Notes: a model not told the origin generated them from the sequence alone. A DNA stretch of 64,000 nucleotides from Thiocystis violascens DSM 198 (GCF_000227745.2 NC_018012.1:434001-498000); one strand, 5' to 3'; positions 1 through 7,746 are shown, counted from the stretch's first letter. Translations and numbers: made by a program.

Positions 1-1
1 T

Positions 2-292
2 CTTCTCGACGCTGGCGATTGGCAAGCCCCGCCGCCGCGCATCGCGGTGGTTCAGGACGGTTCGCAGCCGCCGATCACCGAGAACCTGCTGTTCCTGCGC
101 GAACTGCGCGCCGCCGCGGGCACCCAGGCCCAGATGCTTCTGGCTTTGGTGGGCGACCCGGAGGATGAGGATCGCCTGCCGCCCCTGCGTGCGTTCGATT
201 TCACCGATTGGCAGCGCAAGATCGACCAGATGGCCGATCCCTATCTGCGCCTGGAGATGCTGGCAACCCCCAGCGAGGATGGAGACGTCTGA
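2..292 (+). CDS. DUF2868 domain protein, C-terminal part (cut by window edge)
   Basis: The reading frame is open from the first bases of the window and ends at a TGA that overlaps the next ATG (ATGA), so only the last ~96 residues are visible. The fragment is soluble, with no membrane segment. It looks like the C-terminus of the DUF2868 family, whose members are typically encoded immediately before a DUF3482 GTPase and translationally coupled to it. That is the arrangement seen here. Function of the family is not established; an accessory role to the downstream membrane-associated GTPase is an inference from the coupling. Assignment rests mainly on context and should be treated as probable. 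Confidence 0.6.
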   Translation, partial: LLDAGDWQAPPPRIAVVQDGSQPPITENLLFLRELRAAAGTQAQMLLALVGDPEDEDRLPPLRAFDFTDWQRKIDQMADPYLRLEMLATPSEDGDV

Positions 293-1728
293 TGGCCGCG
301 AAGATCCCCCGGCTGGCAATCATGGGACACCCGAACGCCGGGAAGTCCTCCGTAGTGGCGACCCTGACCGAAAACGATCAGGTCGCCATCGACAAGCGCG
401 CGGGCACCACGACCGAATCGGATGTCTACCCCGTCGTCATCGATGGCCGCACGGTCATCGAGTTCATCGACACCCCAGGGTTTCAGAACCCGAACGCGAT
501 CCTGGAATGGTTTCAGGCCAACGAGGACAAGCGGGATCTGGCCCGCGCCTTCGTCGCCGCCCACCGCGCGGACCCGCTCTTTTCGCACGACTGCGCCCTG
601 CTGGAGCCGGTCGCCGAGGGCGCTGGCATCATTTTGGTGGTCGACGGCTCCAAGCGGATCAAGGAAAAAGATCGGGTCGAGATCGAACTGCTGCGTCTCA
701 CCGCCCGTCCGCGCATGGCGATTCTCAATAATCTGACCAGGCAGGATCGCTACATGAGTCAGTGGCAGGACGCACTGAGCAAGGCGTTCAACTCGGTGCG
801 CGAGTTCAACGCCCATCGCGCGACCTATGCCGAGCGCATCAAGCTGTTGAACGCGCTCAAAAGCATCGACCAGCGTTGGGAGCATCTGGTCGAGAATGCC
901 ATCAATGCCTTCGCGATGGATTGGGATCGGCGCACCGATCAGGCCGCCGCCACTATTCTGGATCTGCTCAAGGAGTCGCTGACCTACAAGGTGTCCAAGA
1001 CGGTCAAGGACAGCAAGCTCATCTTCAAGAGCGGTCGGGATCGGGTCAAGGCCGAGATCATGGCCGAGTTCGAGGACGGGTTGCGACAATTGGAGATTGC
1101 AGCCCAGGAGCAGATCCGCGCGCATTTCCGACACAACGTCTGGAATGTCTCGTCCAACTCCGTGCTGGGACAGGATCTGCTTTCCGACGAGGTCGGACAG
1201 GCGCTCGGTCTGTCGCGGCGTCAGCTTGCGCTGGTCGGCATGGCCGCCGGAGCGGCCTCCGGGGTGACCCTCGACCTGGCCACCGCCGGCCATTCCTTGG
1301 GGGCTGGCGCCTTCTTTGGCGCGGCCGCTGGCGGCGTGCTGGGCATGGTCGGCGGCAAGGCGCTGGCGAAGTTCGATATCGAGCGCGCGCCCGGTACCCA
1401 CCGTTTCACCATCGGCCCGGTCTCCAATCCGCGTTTCCCCTTCGTGCTGCTCGACCGCGTCATGCTCTATAGCGCGCGGGCGATGAACTGGGCGCATGGC
1501 CGTCAGGCCGCCGAGGAAGACGCCCCCGACAAGGTGCCCGACAAGGACATTCGCCGGCAGGGTTTCAGCGAGGAACTCTCCGCCCAGCAGCAGCGTGAAC
1601 TTGCACGCTTCTTCAACTCCGCGCGGCGCGGCAAGGAATCCGAGCACGAGGATGCATGCCGGGAGATCGTCAAGGGAATTCTGCGCGGCGTGTCGTTGAG
1701 CGAGATCGACAGTCGCAGCGATCTTTGA
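292..1728 (+). CDS. DUF3482-type P-loop GTPase
   Basis: The start is the ATG at 292 overlapping the upstream stop; the frame stays open further upstream but that part runs inside the DUF2868 gene. The 478-residue product opens with a Walker A/G1 motif GHPNAGKSS near residue 11 and has a DTPG G3 motif at about residue 60, as in Era/TrmE-type small GTPases. A Gly/Ala-rich hydrophobic stretch around residues 315-365 resembles the membrane-inserting or oligomerising segment of DUF697/DUF3482 proteins. The family is widespread in Gammaproteobacteria but uncharacterised. Coupled translation with DUF2868 suggests a two-protein module at the membrane. No promoter-proximal features are visible. Confidence 0.75.
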   Translation: MAAKIPRLAIMGHPNAGKSSVVATLTENDQVAIDKRAGTTTESDVYPVVIDGRTVIEFIDTPGFQNPNAILEWFQANEDKRDLARAFVAAHRADPLFSHDCALLEPVAEGAGIILVVDGSKRIKEKDRVEIELLRLTARPRMAILNNLTRQDRYMSQWQDALSKAFNSVREFNAHRATYAERIKLLNALKSIDQRWEHLVENAINAFAMDWDRRTDQAAATILDLLKESLTYKVSKTVKDSKLIFKSGRDRVKAEIMAEFEDGLRQLEIAAQEQIRAHFRHNVWNVSSNSVLGQDLLSDEVGQALGLSRRQLALVGMAAGAASGVTLDLATAGHSLGAGAFFGAAAGGVLGMVGGKALAKFDIERAPGTHRFTIGPVSNPRFPFVLLDRVMLYSARAMNWAHGRQAAEEDAPDKVPDKDIRRQGFSEELSAQQQRELARFFNSARRGKESEHEDACREIVKGILRGVSLSEIDSRSDL

Positions 1729-1748
1729 TTGTCATGCGCGCGGGCTGA

Positions 1749-2942
1749 GAGGGTGTAGACAAAAATAATTGAGCTGCTATTTGTATACCAGTCTACAACT
1801 GAGCTGGTGTGCGCTGATGTCGAAAGCTGGTCGTCCCCCCAAGATTCACGAGGCGGAGCAAGCGGTATTGCGTCAAATTGTCACGGATCGCCCGACCTCC
1901 ACGCTGTCAGAGATTGCCCGGGAACTCGCGGCACGGACGGGAATCGAGGCTCATGAAGCAACGATTCGCAAGTCCTTGCGGGAGGCGGGCGTCACGCGCC
2001 TCCGGGGCGAGAGTGGTCTCGAGGCGCAAGCGCGCGCAACGCCGCGTCGGTATGGGTATACGGATGCGCATCGTCGCCACGACCCCGACCAAAGCTACCC
2101 AAGTTGTCTGACCGATGCGGAGTGGGACTTGGTCGCCGCTCTCTTTGAGATGCCGGGCGGGCGGGGTCAACCGCCCCGCGTGTCGCGCCGGAGCATCCTG
2201 GAGGCGTGTTGCTACGTGGTGCGCACGGGGTGCGCGTGGCGGATGCTGCCGCACGATTTCGCGCCTTGGCAGAATGTCTACAAGACGTTTCGCCGTTGGA
2301 GTGCGGCTGGGAAGTTTGAGCAGATGCATGATCGACTGCGGGGGCAATGGCGCGAACGCGAGGGGCGTGAGATCGCGCCGACGGCGGCGGTGCTGGATGC
2401 GCAATCGACCCGCGGCTCGCCGCAGGGTGGACCGAGCGGCTTTGATGCGGGCAAGCAGGTCAAGGGGCGCAAGCGCAGCCTGGTGGTCGATACCTTGGGG
2501 TTCGTGTTGGCGGTGAGCGTGGTCGCGGCCAATCTTCAGGACCGCGATGCCGCCTCGGGCGCCGTCGCTGACGCGGCCGCCAAGTACCCCCAGATCAACA
2601 CGCTGTTTGTCGATAGCGCCTACGCCGGTCAATTTGCCCAAACCACCGAGCAGACCCACGCGATCCGCGTGGAAGTCGTGCGCCATCCAGCCAACAAAAG
2701 CGTTGGCTCCTGGCACGTGGACGGGGCGCCTGACCGAGTGGTGATCGCCAACGCCGACGGCTTCGTTCCGCTGCCGAAGCGCTGGGTTGTCGAGCGCACC
2801 CATGCGTGGAATGAGCGTGCCCGTCGATTGATCATGCATCATGACCGTCTGCCAGCGGTCTCCGAAACCTGGGTTTGGCTGGCGGAGGCGCGCATCCTGC
2901 TGCGGCGGTTGACCACAACGGTTTGATTTTGTCTACACCCTC
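1749..2942 (+). mobile_element. IS5-family element (IS1031-like), copy A
   Basis: The 1194-bp element has inverted ends beginning GAGGGTGTAGACAAAA. An almost identical copy of the same length lies inverted at 32424-33617. The bases outside this copy are TGA on the left and TTA on the right. The family makes a TNA duplication, and copy B has a clean TCA on both sides, so here one side has mutated or the flank has been rearranged. The transposase is intact, so the element may be active. Confidence 0.9.
1817..2926 (+). CDS. IS5-family transposase (copy A)
   Basis: This is a 369-residue DDE transposase starting at the ATG that opens MSKAGRPPK; a TTG further upstream in frame has no support. Residues ~1-75 form a helix-turn-helix region of the type that precedes the IS5/IS1031 catalytic core, with the DUF4096-like segment (LTDAEWDLVAALF) at about 95-110. 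Catalytic-core landmarks are VLDAQSTRGS, the DSAYAG segment and the C-terminal RWVVERTHAWNERARR signature carrying the E of the DDE triad. The protein is identical to the copy at 32440-33549; the one DNA difference I noticed (GCA versus GCC near 1961) is silent. That near-identity points to recent transposition. Confidence 0.92.
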   Translation: MSKAGRPPKIHEAEQAVLRQIVTDRPTSTLSEIARELAARTGIEAHEATIRKSLREAGVTRLRGESGLEAQARATPRRYGYTDAHRRHDPDQSYPSCLTDAEWDLVAALFEMPGGRGQPPRVSRRSILEACCYVVRTGCAWRMLPHDFAPWQNVYKTFRRWSAAGKFEQMHDRLRGQWREREGREIAPTAAVLDAQSTRGSPQGGPSGFDAGKQVKGRKRSLVVDTLGFVLAVSVVAANLQDRDAASGAVADAAAKYPQINTLFVDSAYAGQFAQTTEQTHAIRVEVVRHPANKSVGSWHVDGAPDRVVIANADGFVPLPKRWVVERTHAWNERARRLIMHHDRLPAVSETWVWLAEARILLRRLTTTV

Positions 2943-2943
2943 T

Positions 2944-3227
2944 TAGGAACCGTCCATCAACAACTTCCCCTTATCGGCGTCGCCCGCAAGCGGGCTCCTA
3001 CGGGGCGCGTCACTGCCATTGAGTTAAGCCGTTCGTGGTGAGGCCCTCGAACCATGAACGGCTTAACGTTCAGAGGCTTAGGATTTTTCGTCCGCCCTTC
3101 GACAAGCTCAGGGCGAACGGAAAATCCTTAACTTAATGGCAGTGACGAGGCGCGTAGGAGCCCGCTTGCGGGCGACTTGGCCGTCGGTTTCAGCGATTCG
3201 GGAAATCATTGCTGGACGGTTCTTAGC
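2944..3227. repeat. Nested imperfect inverted repeat, ~285 bp, with REP-type cores
   Basis: Outer arms share GAACCGTCCA and the REP-like unit CGCCCGCAAGCGGGCTCC (left ~2945-3001, right ~3153-3226 in reverse complement). Middle arms are GTCACTGCCATT.AGTTAAG at ~3007-3029 and its complement at ~3127-3147. Two small hairpins fill the centre, TTCGTGGTGAGG...CCATGAACGG and GGATTTTTCGTCCGCCC...GAAAATCC. No gene lies here. Confidence 0.7.
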
Positions 3228-3345
3228 CGCAGCCAGGCATCCAGCCAAGCCTGGAGCGGAACGCAGCGCGGCGGGTCTCCGTCGAAGATTTCTCTCAGAC
3301 TGCCGAACCCGGCGTCGCGCAGATGATCGGACAGGGGCGCGATCA
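3206..3345 (-). pseudogene. Fragment of glycogen-debranching enzyme C-terminus
   Basis: Read on the minus strand from 3337, this stretch encodes PLSDHLRDAGFGSLREIFD followed by GDPP, then PLQAW and LDAW, ending at a TGA. It matches the last ~45 residues of the debranching enzyme whose 3' end is at 9043-9190, including its C-terminal DAW(R/L)R segment, with a short deletion between GDPP and PLQAW. The rest of the gene is absent, so this is a displaced partial duplicate. It lies in the same orientation as the parent gene about 5.8 kb away, and the integron-like cassettes lie between the two copies. Confidence 0.8.
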
Positions 3346-3482
3346 GCGCCAAATACCCGCGCGAAGCCCCCGATTCGCAGGATCGCCGACGGCGGATGCG
3401 GCAGGTTCGGCGCCCATGCTCTCGGCGTAAGAGCTAAGCCGAAGGGCTGCTCGGAACGCTGAGCGAAGGTCGCGACCTCATT

Positions 3483-3710
3483 CGCCCCGGCATCCGTCGC
3501 CTCCCGTTGTCCGAGAGAAGCGAGATAGCGCAAAATCCAATGCAGATAGGTCTGCTCGGTACGAATCACATAGCCCCACGCGCGCAGAGAACGAGTCACC
3601 CGCTCCAGAAGCGGGTCATGCGTCTGGCGAATCGACGCGAGCGATGGGGCATCCATCGGCGCCACGACTTGACCACCGGGCAGGGCAATCGCATCAAGCG
3701 CTGCTAACAT
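3483..3710 (-). pseudogene. Truncated integron-type tyrosine recombinase (IntI N-terminal domain)
   Basis: The first ~75 codons read as the SAM-like N-terminal domain of an integron integrase, with the landmark RTEQTYLHWILRYLASLGQR close to the usual family form (R-T-E-x-x-Y-x-x-W-I-x-x-F). After about 3483 the frame runs into unrelated sequence and into the debranching-enzyme fragment. The catalytic domain with its R-H-R-Y residues is missing, so the recombinase is dead. Its position and orientation are what an integron predicts: minus strand, immediately left of + strand cassettes and attC sites. The start codon sits right at the edge of the ISAs1 element, so the 5' end may also be lost. 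Confidence 0.65.
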
Positions 3711-4878
3711 TAGCGGGTACCGATGTATCAGCGTCGCCCTTCCTCTGAGGCGACTCGAAGAGCAATTTCGACAGGTAGGACTCGTCCCAACCGGCTTTCA
3801 AGCGTTTGTTCTGGATGCCGAGCTTGGTGCCGTCATTCTTGAGGCGCGAGAGGGCGAGGTGACGCAGGACGGCAAGATTCTCGCGCGCCACCGGATCGCG
3901 GACACGGCACTCATCCTCACGAAAGGCGATATCGAGATTCCAATGCAACCCGTTTTCGATGCCCCAGTGACCGCGTACTGCGTGGGCAAAGCGCGCGGCG
4001 CTGGTGCCGATGCTGCCAATGAAATAGCGGGTCTCGACCGAGACCTTGCCGGCGACCTCACGGCGCGATTCAACCATGCCGATCATGTTCATTGCCTCCC
4101 ACGAGGCGCTGTGCGGCACGCCGGAAAGATCGCCCAAGGTTTGGTAGCGACGGGTTTCGAGACGACCATGCCCTCGCTCGACGGTTTCGAGGAATGCCGA
4201 ATCGACACCGGCGTAGCCTCTGGCGTCGGCGTCGATGAACGCCTCCTCGACCTCGGCGGCCAGCGTTTCCTGGTTGCCTTTGAGCGCGAGCACATAGTCC
4301 CCTCCCTGGTGGATGATCTGCGCGGCAATCTTGGTCTGGCAGCCCATGGCGTCGATGGTGACGATGCAGCCCTCCAGCTTCAGCCACTCCAGCAGACGTG
4401 GAATGGCCGTGATCTCATTGGATTTGGCGTCGGTGGCGACCTGTCCGAGCACCACCCGATTGGCCGTCGCCCAGGCACTGACCAGGTGCAACGCCGCCAA
4501 GCCCTTGCCGCGGCTGTGGGAGCGGCGCAGGGTCTTGCCATCGACGGCAATGATCTCTTCGGGGATCAGTTCGGCCACCGACGCGCTCCATTGGCGAAAG
4601 CAGGCGGCAAACTGTGCGGGATCGATGAGCGCAAACACCCGCCCGAAGGTGTCGTGCGACGGAATGCCCGCGGGCAGTTTCAGAAACGTGCGCAGCCACG
4701 CCTCCTTGGCCTGTCCGAACGTCTCGACACCCACCCAACCGTCGGCGCCACTGAAGGACGCCGCGATGGTGATCACGATCATCTCACTTAAGAGGTGCCG
4801 TCGTTGGATCGCGCTGCGCGGCTCGTCCAGCGGGGCAAAATGGTGCGCAATCGATCGCTCCACACTCAAGTCGCACAT
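3694..4878 (-). CDS. ISAs1-family transposase
   Basis: This 394-residue transposase starts with ATG and has the typical ISAs1 N-terminal part (FAPLDEPRS..RRHLLSEMIVITIAA). The DDE core includes IIAVDGKTLRRS near residue 112, CIVTIDAMGCQ, and YVLALKGNQ. The C-terminal signature is HWGIENGLHWNLDIAFREDE. Length is slightly above the usual ~370-380. The last few codons (from about SVPANVSSA) read out of the element into the integrase start, indicating the native stop was lost or replaced at the junction. Otherwise the gene appears intact. Confidence 0.9.
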   Translation of the reverse strand: MCDLSVERSIAHHFAPLDEPRSAIQRRHLLSEMIVITIAASFSGADGWVGVETFGQAKEAWLRTFLKLPAGIPSHDTFGRVFALIDPAQFAACFRQWSASVAELIPEEIIAVDGKTLRRSHSRGKGLAALHLVSAWATANRVVLGQVATDAKSNEITAIPRLLEWLKLEGCIVTIDAMGCQTKIAAQIIHQGGDYVLALKGNQETLAAEVEEAFIDADARGYAGVDSAFLETVERGHGRLETRRYQTLGDLSGVPHSASWEAMNMIGMVESRREVAGKVSVETRYFIGSIGTSAARFAHAVRGHWGIENGLHWNLDIAFREDECRVRDPVARENLAVLRHLALSRLKNDGTKLGIQNKRLKAGWDESYLSKLLFESPQRKGDADTSVPANVSSA

Positions 4879-4935
4879 CGGCGAGATCTCCCCAAGATTC
4901 TAAAGACTCAAATCATTGGGGCCGCAGTACGGATT
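3711..4935 (-). mobile_element. ISAs1-family insertion element (approximate limits)
   Basis: The element is defined by its transposase; I could not see terminal inverted repeats, so the limits are estimates. The left end must be near 3711-3725, because the transposase C-terminus runs into the integrase fragment. The right end must precede the attC-like site starting at 4936. It sits between the integrase remnant and the first cassette, where attI would be expected. Confidence 0.65.
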
Positions 4936-5057
4936 GTCTAACAGTATGCGCTAATGCGTTGATGCGATTGCCCTGGTTAAAGAGCGGACCCCGCAGACAG
5001 CGCGGTGCTCATTCTGCAATGCCGTGCCAGCGGGTCCGCTTAACCGATTCGTTAGGC
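4936..5057 (+). repeat. attC-like site 1 (cassette recombination site)
   Basis: It opens with GTCTAAC (matches RYYYAAC) and closes with GTTAGGC (matches GTTRRRY). Between them lies an imperfect stem formed by GAGCGGACC and GGGTCCGCTTAACC. The length of ~122 bp is within the attC range. It lies directly before the first toxin-antitoxin cassette. Confidence 0.6.
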
Positions 5058-5074
5058 CCACAGAGGTCTCCCTC

Positions 5075-5275
5075 ATGAGAACATTCGAAGACATCAAGAC
5101 GGAAATCGAAGCCCTTCCTCATCGCGAGTACATGAAGCTATTGCACTGGTTTTCAGAGCATGACTGGAACGCATGGGACGAAGAAATAGAAAGAGATTCT
5201 GCCGCTGGAAAATTGGATTTTCTAATAAGGGAGGCTCTTGAAGAAAAAACAAGAGGAAATCTCGGTCAGATTTAA
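5075..5275 (+). CDS. Putative antitoxin, first gene of a type II toxin-antitoxin cassette
   Basis: The small acidic 66-residue protein starts MRTFEDIKTEIEALP and its stop codon overlaps the start of the next gene (TAATG). I do not recognise a named DNA-binding fold. Size, charge, position upstream of a RelE/ParE-like protein and overlapping start are those of an antitoxin that neutralises its partner. The in-frame CTG/TTG starts further up (from 5024) fall inside the attC-like site, so the ATG at 5075 is preferred. GC content is lower than in the chromosomal neighbours, in keeping with a mobile cassette. The role is inferred from context. Confidence 0.6.
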   Translation: MRTFEDIKTEIEALPHREYMKLLHWFSEHDWNAWDEEIERDSAAGKLDFLIREALEEKTRGNLGQI

Positions 5276-5529
5276 TGCACAAGACTACGGCTCGGTTTTG
5301 GACGTGTTTCTATTCCTTGCCGGAACAAGTTCAGCAACTTGCACGCAAGAATTATGAGCTGCTGAAAGAAAATCCACGTCATCCATCTCTGCGTTTCAAG
5401 AAATTCGGGAAATTATGGTCAGCTCGGGTTGGAGGCAATCACCGTGCACTTGCCATGGAGGATGAAGATGGATACGTGTGGGTCTGGATAGGTACCCATG
5501 AAGAATATGATCGTTTGATTAATGGTTGA
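5275..5529 (+). CDS. RelE/ParE-superfamily toxin
   Basis: This 84-residue protein has the fold signature of RelE/ParE toxins: an N-terminal helical part (FYSLPEQVQQLARKNYELL) followed by the beta-sheet core with LRFKKFGKLWSARVGGNHRA and the VWIGTHEEYDRLI end. Such proteins act as ribosome-dependent mRNA endonucleases or as gyrase poisons; the sequence alone does not say which. Its ATG overlaps the antitoxin stop, so the two are co-translated. Cassette toxin-antitoxin pairs commonly stabilise integron arrays. An attC-like site follows three bases after the stop. Confidence 0.75.
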   Translation: MHKTTARFWTCFYSLPEQVQQLARKNYELLKENPRHPSLRFKKFGKLWSARVGGNHRALAMEDEDGYVWVWIGTHEEYDRLING

Positions 5530-5531
5530 TT

Positions 5532-5624
5532 GGCCTAACACGTCGGTCAAGCCGAGGCGCGGGAGGCGTCGCAGCTCATTCTTCACACTTATTCCACGCG
5601 CCCGGCTTACCTTGGGCGTTAGGT
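5532..5624 (+). repeat. attC-like site 2
   Basis: It begins GGCCTAAC and ends GGGCGTTAGGT, which fit the R'' (RYYYAAC) and R' (GTTRRRY) boxes. Inner pairing boxes GTCAAGCCGAGGCGCG and CGCGCCCGGCTTACC form the imperfect stem expected of a 93-bp attC. This is the clearest attC in the window and ends the toxin-antitoxin cassette. Confidence 0.8.
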
Positions 5625-5666
5625 GGACGCCTTTGGCGCTAAGATAGCAAGGATATGAAATAAAGA

Positions 5667-6203
5667 ATGGCAAATGATACTCACAAAACAAAAGTGTGTC
5701 TAAGAATCGCAAATGAATCAGAGTTTGAAAAGTTTAAAACTGATTTACAAGAAGCCTTTAAAATATCGGCCGAAAAAGAGTTCGGGCACAAATTAGATGA
5801 ACCAATTCCTTCTGATTCAGATATAGAAGCGGCATTTAAATCTGCTGGTGCCATAGTATATCAAGTTCTTAAAAATGAAAAAATCGTAGGAGGTGCCATT
5901 GTATCAATTGATGAAGTAATTCAACATAATAAACTATTGCTCTTTTTTATAAAAACAAGTTGTCATGATCAAGGCATTGGACATGAAGCATGGAAATCAA
6001 TTGAAGAAAAACATCCTAAAACAAAATCTTGGGAAACCGTTACGCCATATTTTGAAAAAAGAAATATTCATTTTTATGTTAATAAATGTGGTTTTAAAAT
6101 AGTGGAATACTATAACAAATATCATCCTGATCCAAATAAAAAACAAAGTAACGATTCAGATGAAGATATGTTTAAATTTGAAAAACGAATGAGCAATAAA
6201 TGA
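5667..6203 (+). CDS. GNAT-like N-acetyltransferase cassette gene
   Basis: The 178-residue protein has a GNAT-type layout: a variable N-terminal half, a strand IVGGAIVSI, then LFFIKTSCHDQGIGHEAW, which resembles the acetyl-CoA-binding motif A (Q/R-x-x-G-x-G/A), and a C-terminal FYVNKCGFKIVEYY strand-helix. Substrate cannot be told. The gene is strikingly AT-rich compared with everything around it, showing recent origin from a low-GC genome, as is common for integron cassettes. It lies right after an attC-like site. Its own attC is not visible because a group II intron fragment occupies the downstream position. Confidence 0.7.
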   Translation: MANDTHKTKVCLRIANESEFEKFKTDLQEAFKISAEKEFGHKLDEPIPSDSDIEAAFKSAGAIVYQVLKNEKIVGGAIVSIDEVIQHNKLLLFFIKTSCHDQGIGHEAWKSIEEKHPKTKSWETVTPYFEKRNIHFYVNKCGFKIVEYYNKYHPDPNKKQSNDSDEDMFKFEKRMSNK

Positions 6204-6327
6204 ATAAAAGGGTAGAGTAGAGAGCAGGCATCCGGCGTCCGTAGATCCGGCCTATCTGTTTCCGCCCCTTTCGTTTGGCGGTGCCTCACTAGCCGAGTCG
6301 TCGCCACAGGATGCCAGCCCTCCCTCA

Positions 6328-6365
6328 TCAAACCGTGCATACGGTTCTCCCGTACACGGCTTTCC
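6328..6365 (-). ncRNA. Group II intron domain V
   Basis: Read on the minus strand, the sequence starts GAAAGCCGTGTACGG and closes CCGTATGCACGGTTTGAT. It folds as a hairpin with a GAGA (GNRA) tetraloop, a two-base bulge and the AGC catalytic triad at the base of the 5' strand. This is the canonical 34-nt domain V that forms the ribozyme active site. Confidence 0.75.
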
Positions 6366-6373
6366 GATGCGCT

Positions 6374-7078
6374 TCACGCCGAGGCATGCGCCGATGTCCA
6401 GCCTGCCGTGTGGGGCAGCTTGAACAGTCCGAGGGCGTCGCGGAGGTGGGCAGAGGAGAAGCGCTCATACCCGCGCGTGCGCGTGCGCACGTGATGGCGT
6501 CGCCGCAGTTGGGTACGCCCCCGTTCCTCCGTGAACCACCGAATGCGTCCGAACACCTTGGTGCAGTTACCGTCATGGAAATAGCCCGACCAGCCGCGTA
6601 GAACCTGATTGACTTCCTCGATCATGCGCGGCATCGGCACCGGGGTTCGGCGCCGAGCGGTGAGTTCCTTGAGACGCGCCTTGATCCGTTGCTCGGCGCG
6701 CTTGCTTGGCTCGACATTGGGGTAGCCCTTGCCGGTTCGCCGGCTGCGTGCCCATTTGATGCTGAAGCCCAGAAAGTTGAACGCCTGTTCGCGGGCGTCG
6801 ACCACGTGGGTCTTGTCCCGGTTGAGCGTCAGTTCCAAGCGTTCCAGCACGGTTTCGAGCACGGTCATGGCCGGTTGGCTGTCGCCGCGACACAAGATCA
6901 CGGCATCATCGGCGTCGCGCACCAAACGTGCGCCCAATCGCCGCTCCACGTCGTGCCGCTCCCAGATCCGGTCCAACAGATGCAGGTAGAGGTTGGCCAA
7001 CAGCGGAGAAATGACCCCGCCTTGCGGCGTCCCCTTGCGGTTCCCCTTGCCGCCACTCGGGCGTCGCTGCCTTCTTGC
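6374..7078 (-). pseudogene. Group II intron reverse transcriptase/maturase, 5'-truncated
   Basis: The recognisable protein starts around KGTPQGGVISPLLANLYL (RT motif 4) and continues through the palm domain, the NFLGFSIKW region, maturase domain X (VNQVLRGWSGYFHDGN) and the C-terminal DNA-binding part ending GLFKLPHTAGWTSAHA. RT motifs 0-3 are missing: the frame upstream of ~7078 belongs to the antisense of the higB region. The catalytic box reads VRDADDA instead of the usual RYADD, so the tyrosine is replaced by Asp next to the metal-binding aspartates. Truncation plus this change make an active enzyme very unlikely. Confidence 0.8.
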
Positions 7079-7108
7079 GTAGCATGGAGACCGTGCTATC
7101 ATGTGCCC

Positions 7109-7402
7109 ATGATTGAATCGTTTCATGATCGGGCTACTGAGGACATCTTCAACGGTGTCAATTCGAAAGTCACTAGGAAAATCTGTCCAGAAAAGCTCTG
7201 GAAAATTGCCAGGCGGAAGCTCGATCAACTCGATTCAGTACAGTCGCTCGAAGAACTGAAGGTTCCGCTTGGTAATCGCCTTGAGGCGCTTGCGGGAAAT
7301 CGGAAAGGTCAGTACAGCATTCGTATCAACGAGCAGTACAGAATCTGCTTCGTCTGGGGCGAATCCGGTCCGGACGAAGTCGAGGTTACCGATTATCACT
7401 AG
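7109..7402 (+). CDS. higB: HigB-type toxin
   Basis: A 97-residue RelE-superfamily protein of the HigB branch. The landmarks are the KARRKLDQLD-like helix (here KIARRKLDQLDSV), then VPLGNRLEAL.GNRKGQYSIRI and the conserved end NEQYRICFVW..VEVTDYH. HigB toxins cleave mRNA on the translating ribosome. The start is the ATG at 7109 (MIESFHDRATE); the longer frame upstream belongs to the intron remnant. The higBA order, toxin first, is diagnostic of this family. The gene begins about 30 bp after the intron protein frame breaks, so the intron fragment and this cassette abut. Confidence 0.88.
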   Translation: MIESFHDRATEDIFNGVNSKVTRKICPEKLWKIARRKLDQLDSVQSLEELKVPLGNRLEALAGNRKGQYSIRINEQYRICFVWGESGPDEVEVTDYH

Positions 7403-7413
7403 AGGTATCGAAT

Positions 7414-7731
7414 ATGGTTCGAATTCCAACGCAAAGGGCACCTACTCATCCCGGAGAAATGCTTCGGGAGGAGTTCCTCGTGCCTATGAATATTAGTCAA
7501 CGTGATTTGGCTGATGCCATTCATGTTCCGTATCAGCGAGTAAATGAGCTCGTTAATCAAAAGCGCGGTATCACTCCAAGTACTGCGCTTCGGTTGGCAA
7601 AGTTTTTCGGGGTTTCCGCGGATTTTTGGCTGAATCTTCAGGTTCGGTGGGATCTTTTTCGAGTTCAAGCCACTGAGGCAGAAGAGTTGGCCTCGATTGA
7701 GGATTATCTTCATCTGCAAAAAATGGCCTAA
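7414..7731 (+). CDS. higA: HigA-type antitoxin
   Basis: This 105-residue protein has an XRE-type helix-turn-helix (HPGEMLREEFLVPMNISQRDLADAIHVPYQRVNELVN, written here in parts: HPGEMLREEFL, SQRDLADAI, YQRVNELVN) and the RGITPSTALRLAKFFG..ADFWLNLQ signature of the HigA family. It binds HigB and represses the shared promoter. An AGAGGT ribosome-binding site overlaps the higB stop seven bases before the ATG, so the pair is one operon. Its TAA stop lies inside the GCCTAAC box of the attC remnant, as is usual for compact cassettes. Confidence 0.9.
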   Translation: MVRIPTQRAPTHPGEMLREEFLVPMNISQRDLADAIHVPYQRVNELVNQKRGITPSTALRLAKFFGVSADFWLNLQVRWDLFRVQATEAEELASIEDYLHLQKMA

Positions 7732-7746
7732 CGAATAAGGTTAGGC
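7726..7746 (+). repeat. Collapsed attC remnant
   Basis: GCCTAAC and GTTAGGC face each other across seven bases. These are perfect R'' and R' boxes with the middle of the site deleted, leaving a 21-bp palindrome at the end of the higBA cassette. Confidence 0.5.

Larger units (their letters stand above)
6290..7080 (-). mobile_element. Decayed group II intron (likely group IIC, attC-associated)
   Basis: The minus strand carries the 3' half of a reverse transcriptase/maturase followed by a recognisable intron domain V and domain VI-like sequence. The 5' part of the intron RNA and the first half of the protein are gone. The intron points opposite to the cassettes, which is the known orientation of group IIC-attC introns that insert at attC sites. 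Limits are approximate. Confidence 0.7.

Noticed and set aside
241..1647. A 468-codon minus-strand frame opposite the DUF3482 GTPase
   Set aside because: It is a shadow frame; the GTPase on the + strand has clear G-motifs.
3108..3483. The C-terminal half of the 200-codon integrase frame
   Set aside because: Beyond ~3483 the frame reads the debranching-gene fragment and palindromic repeat out of frame, so it was excluded from the integrase remnant.
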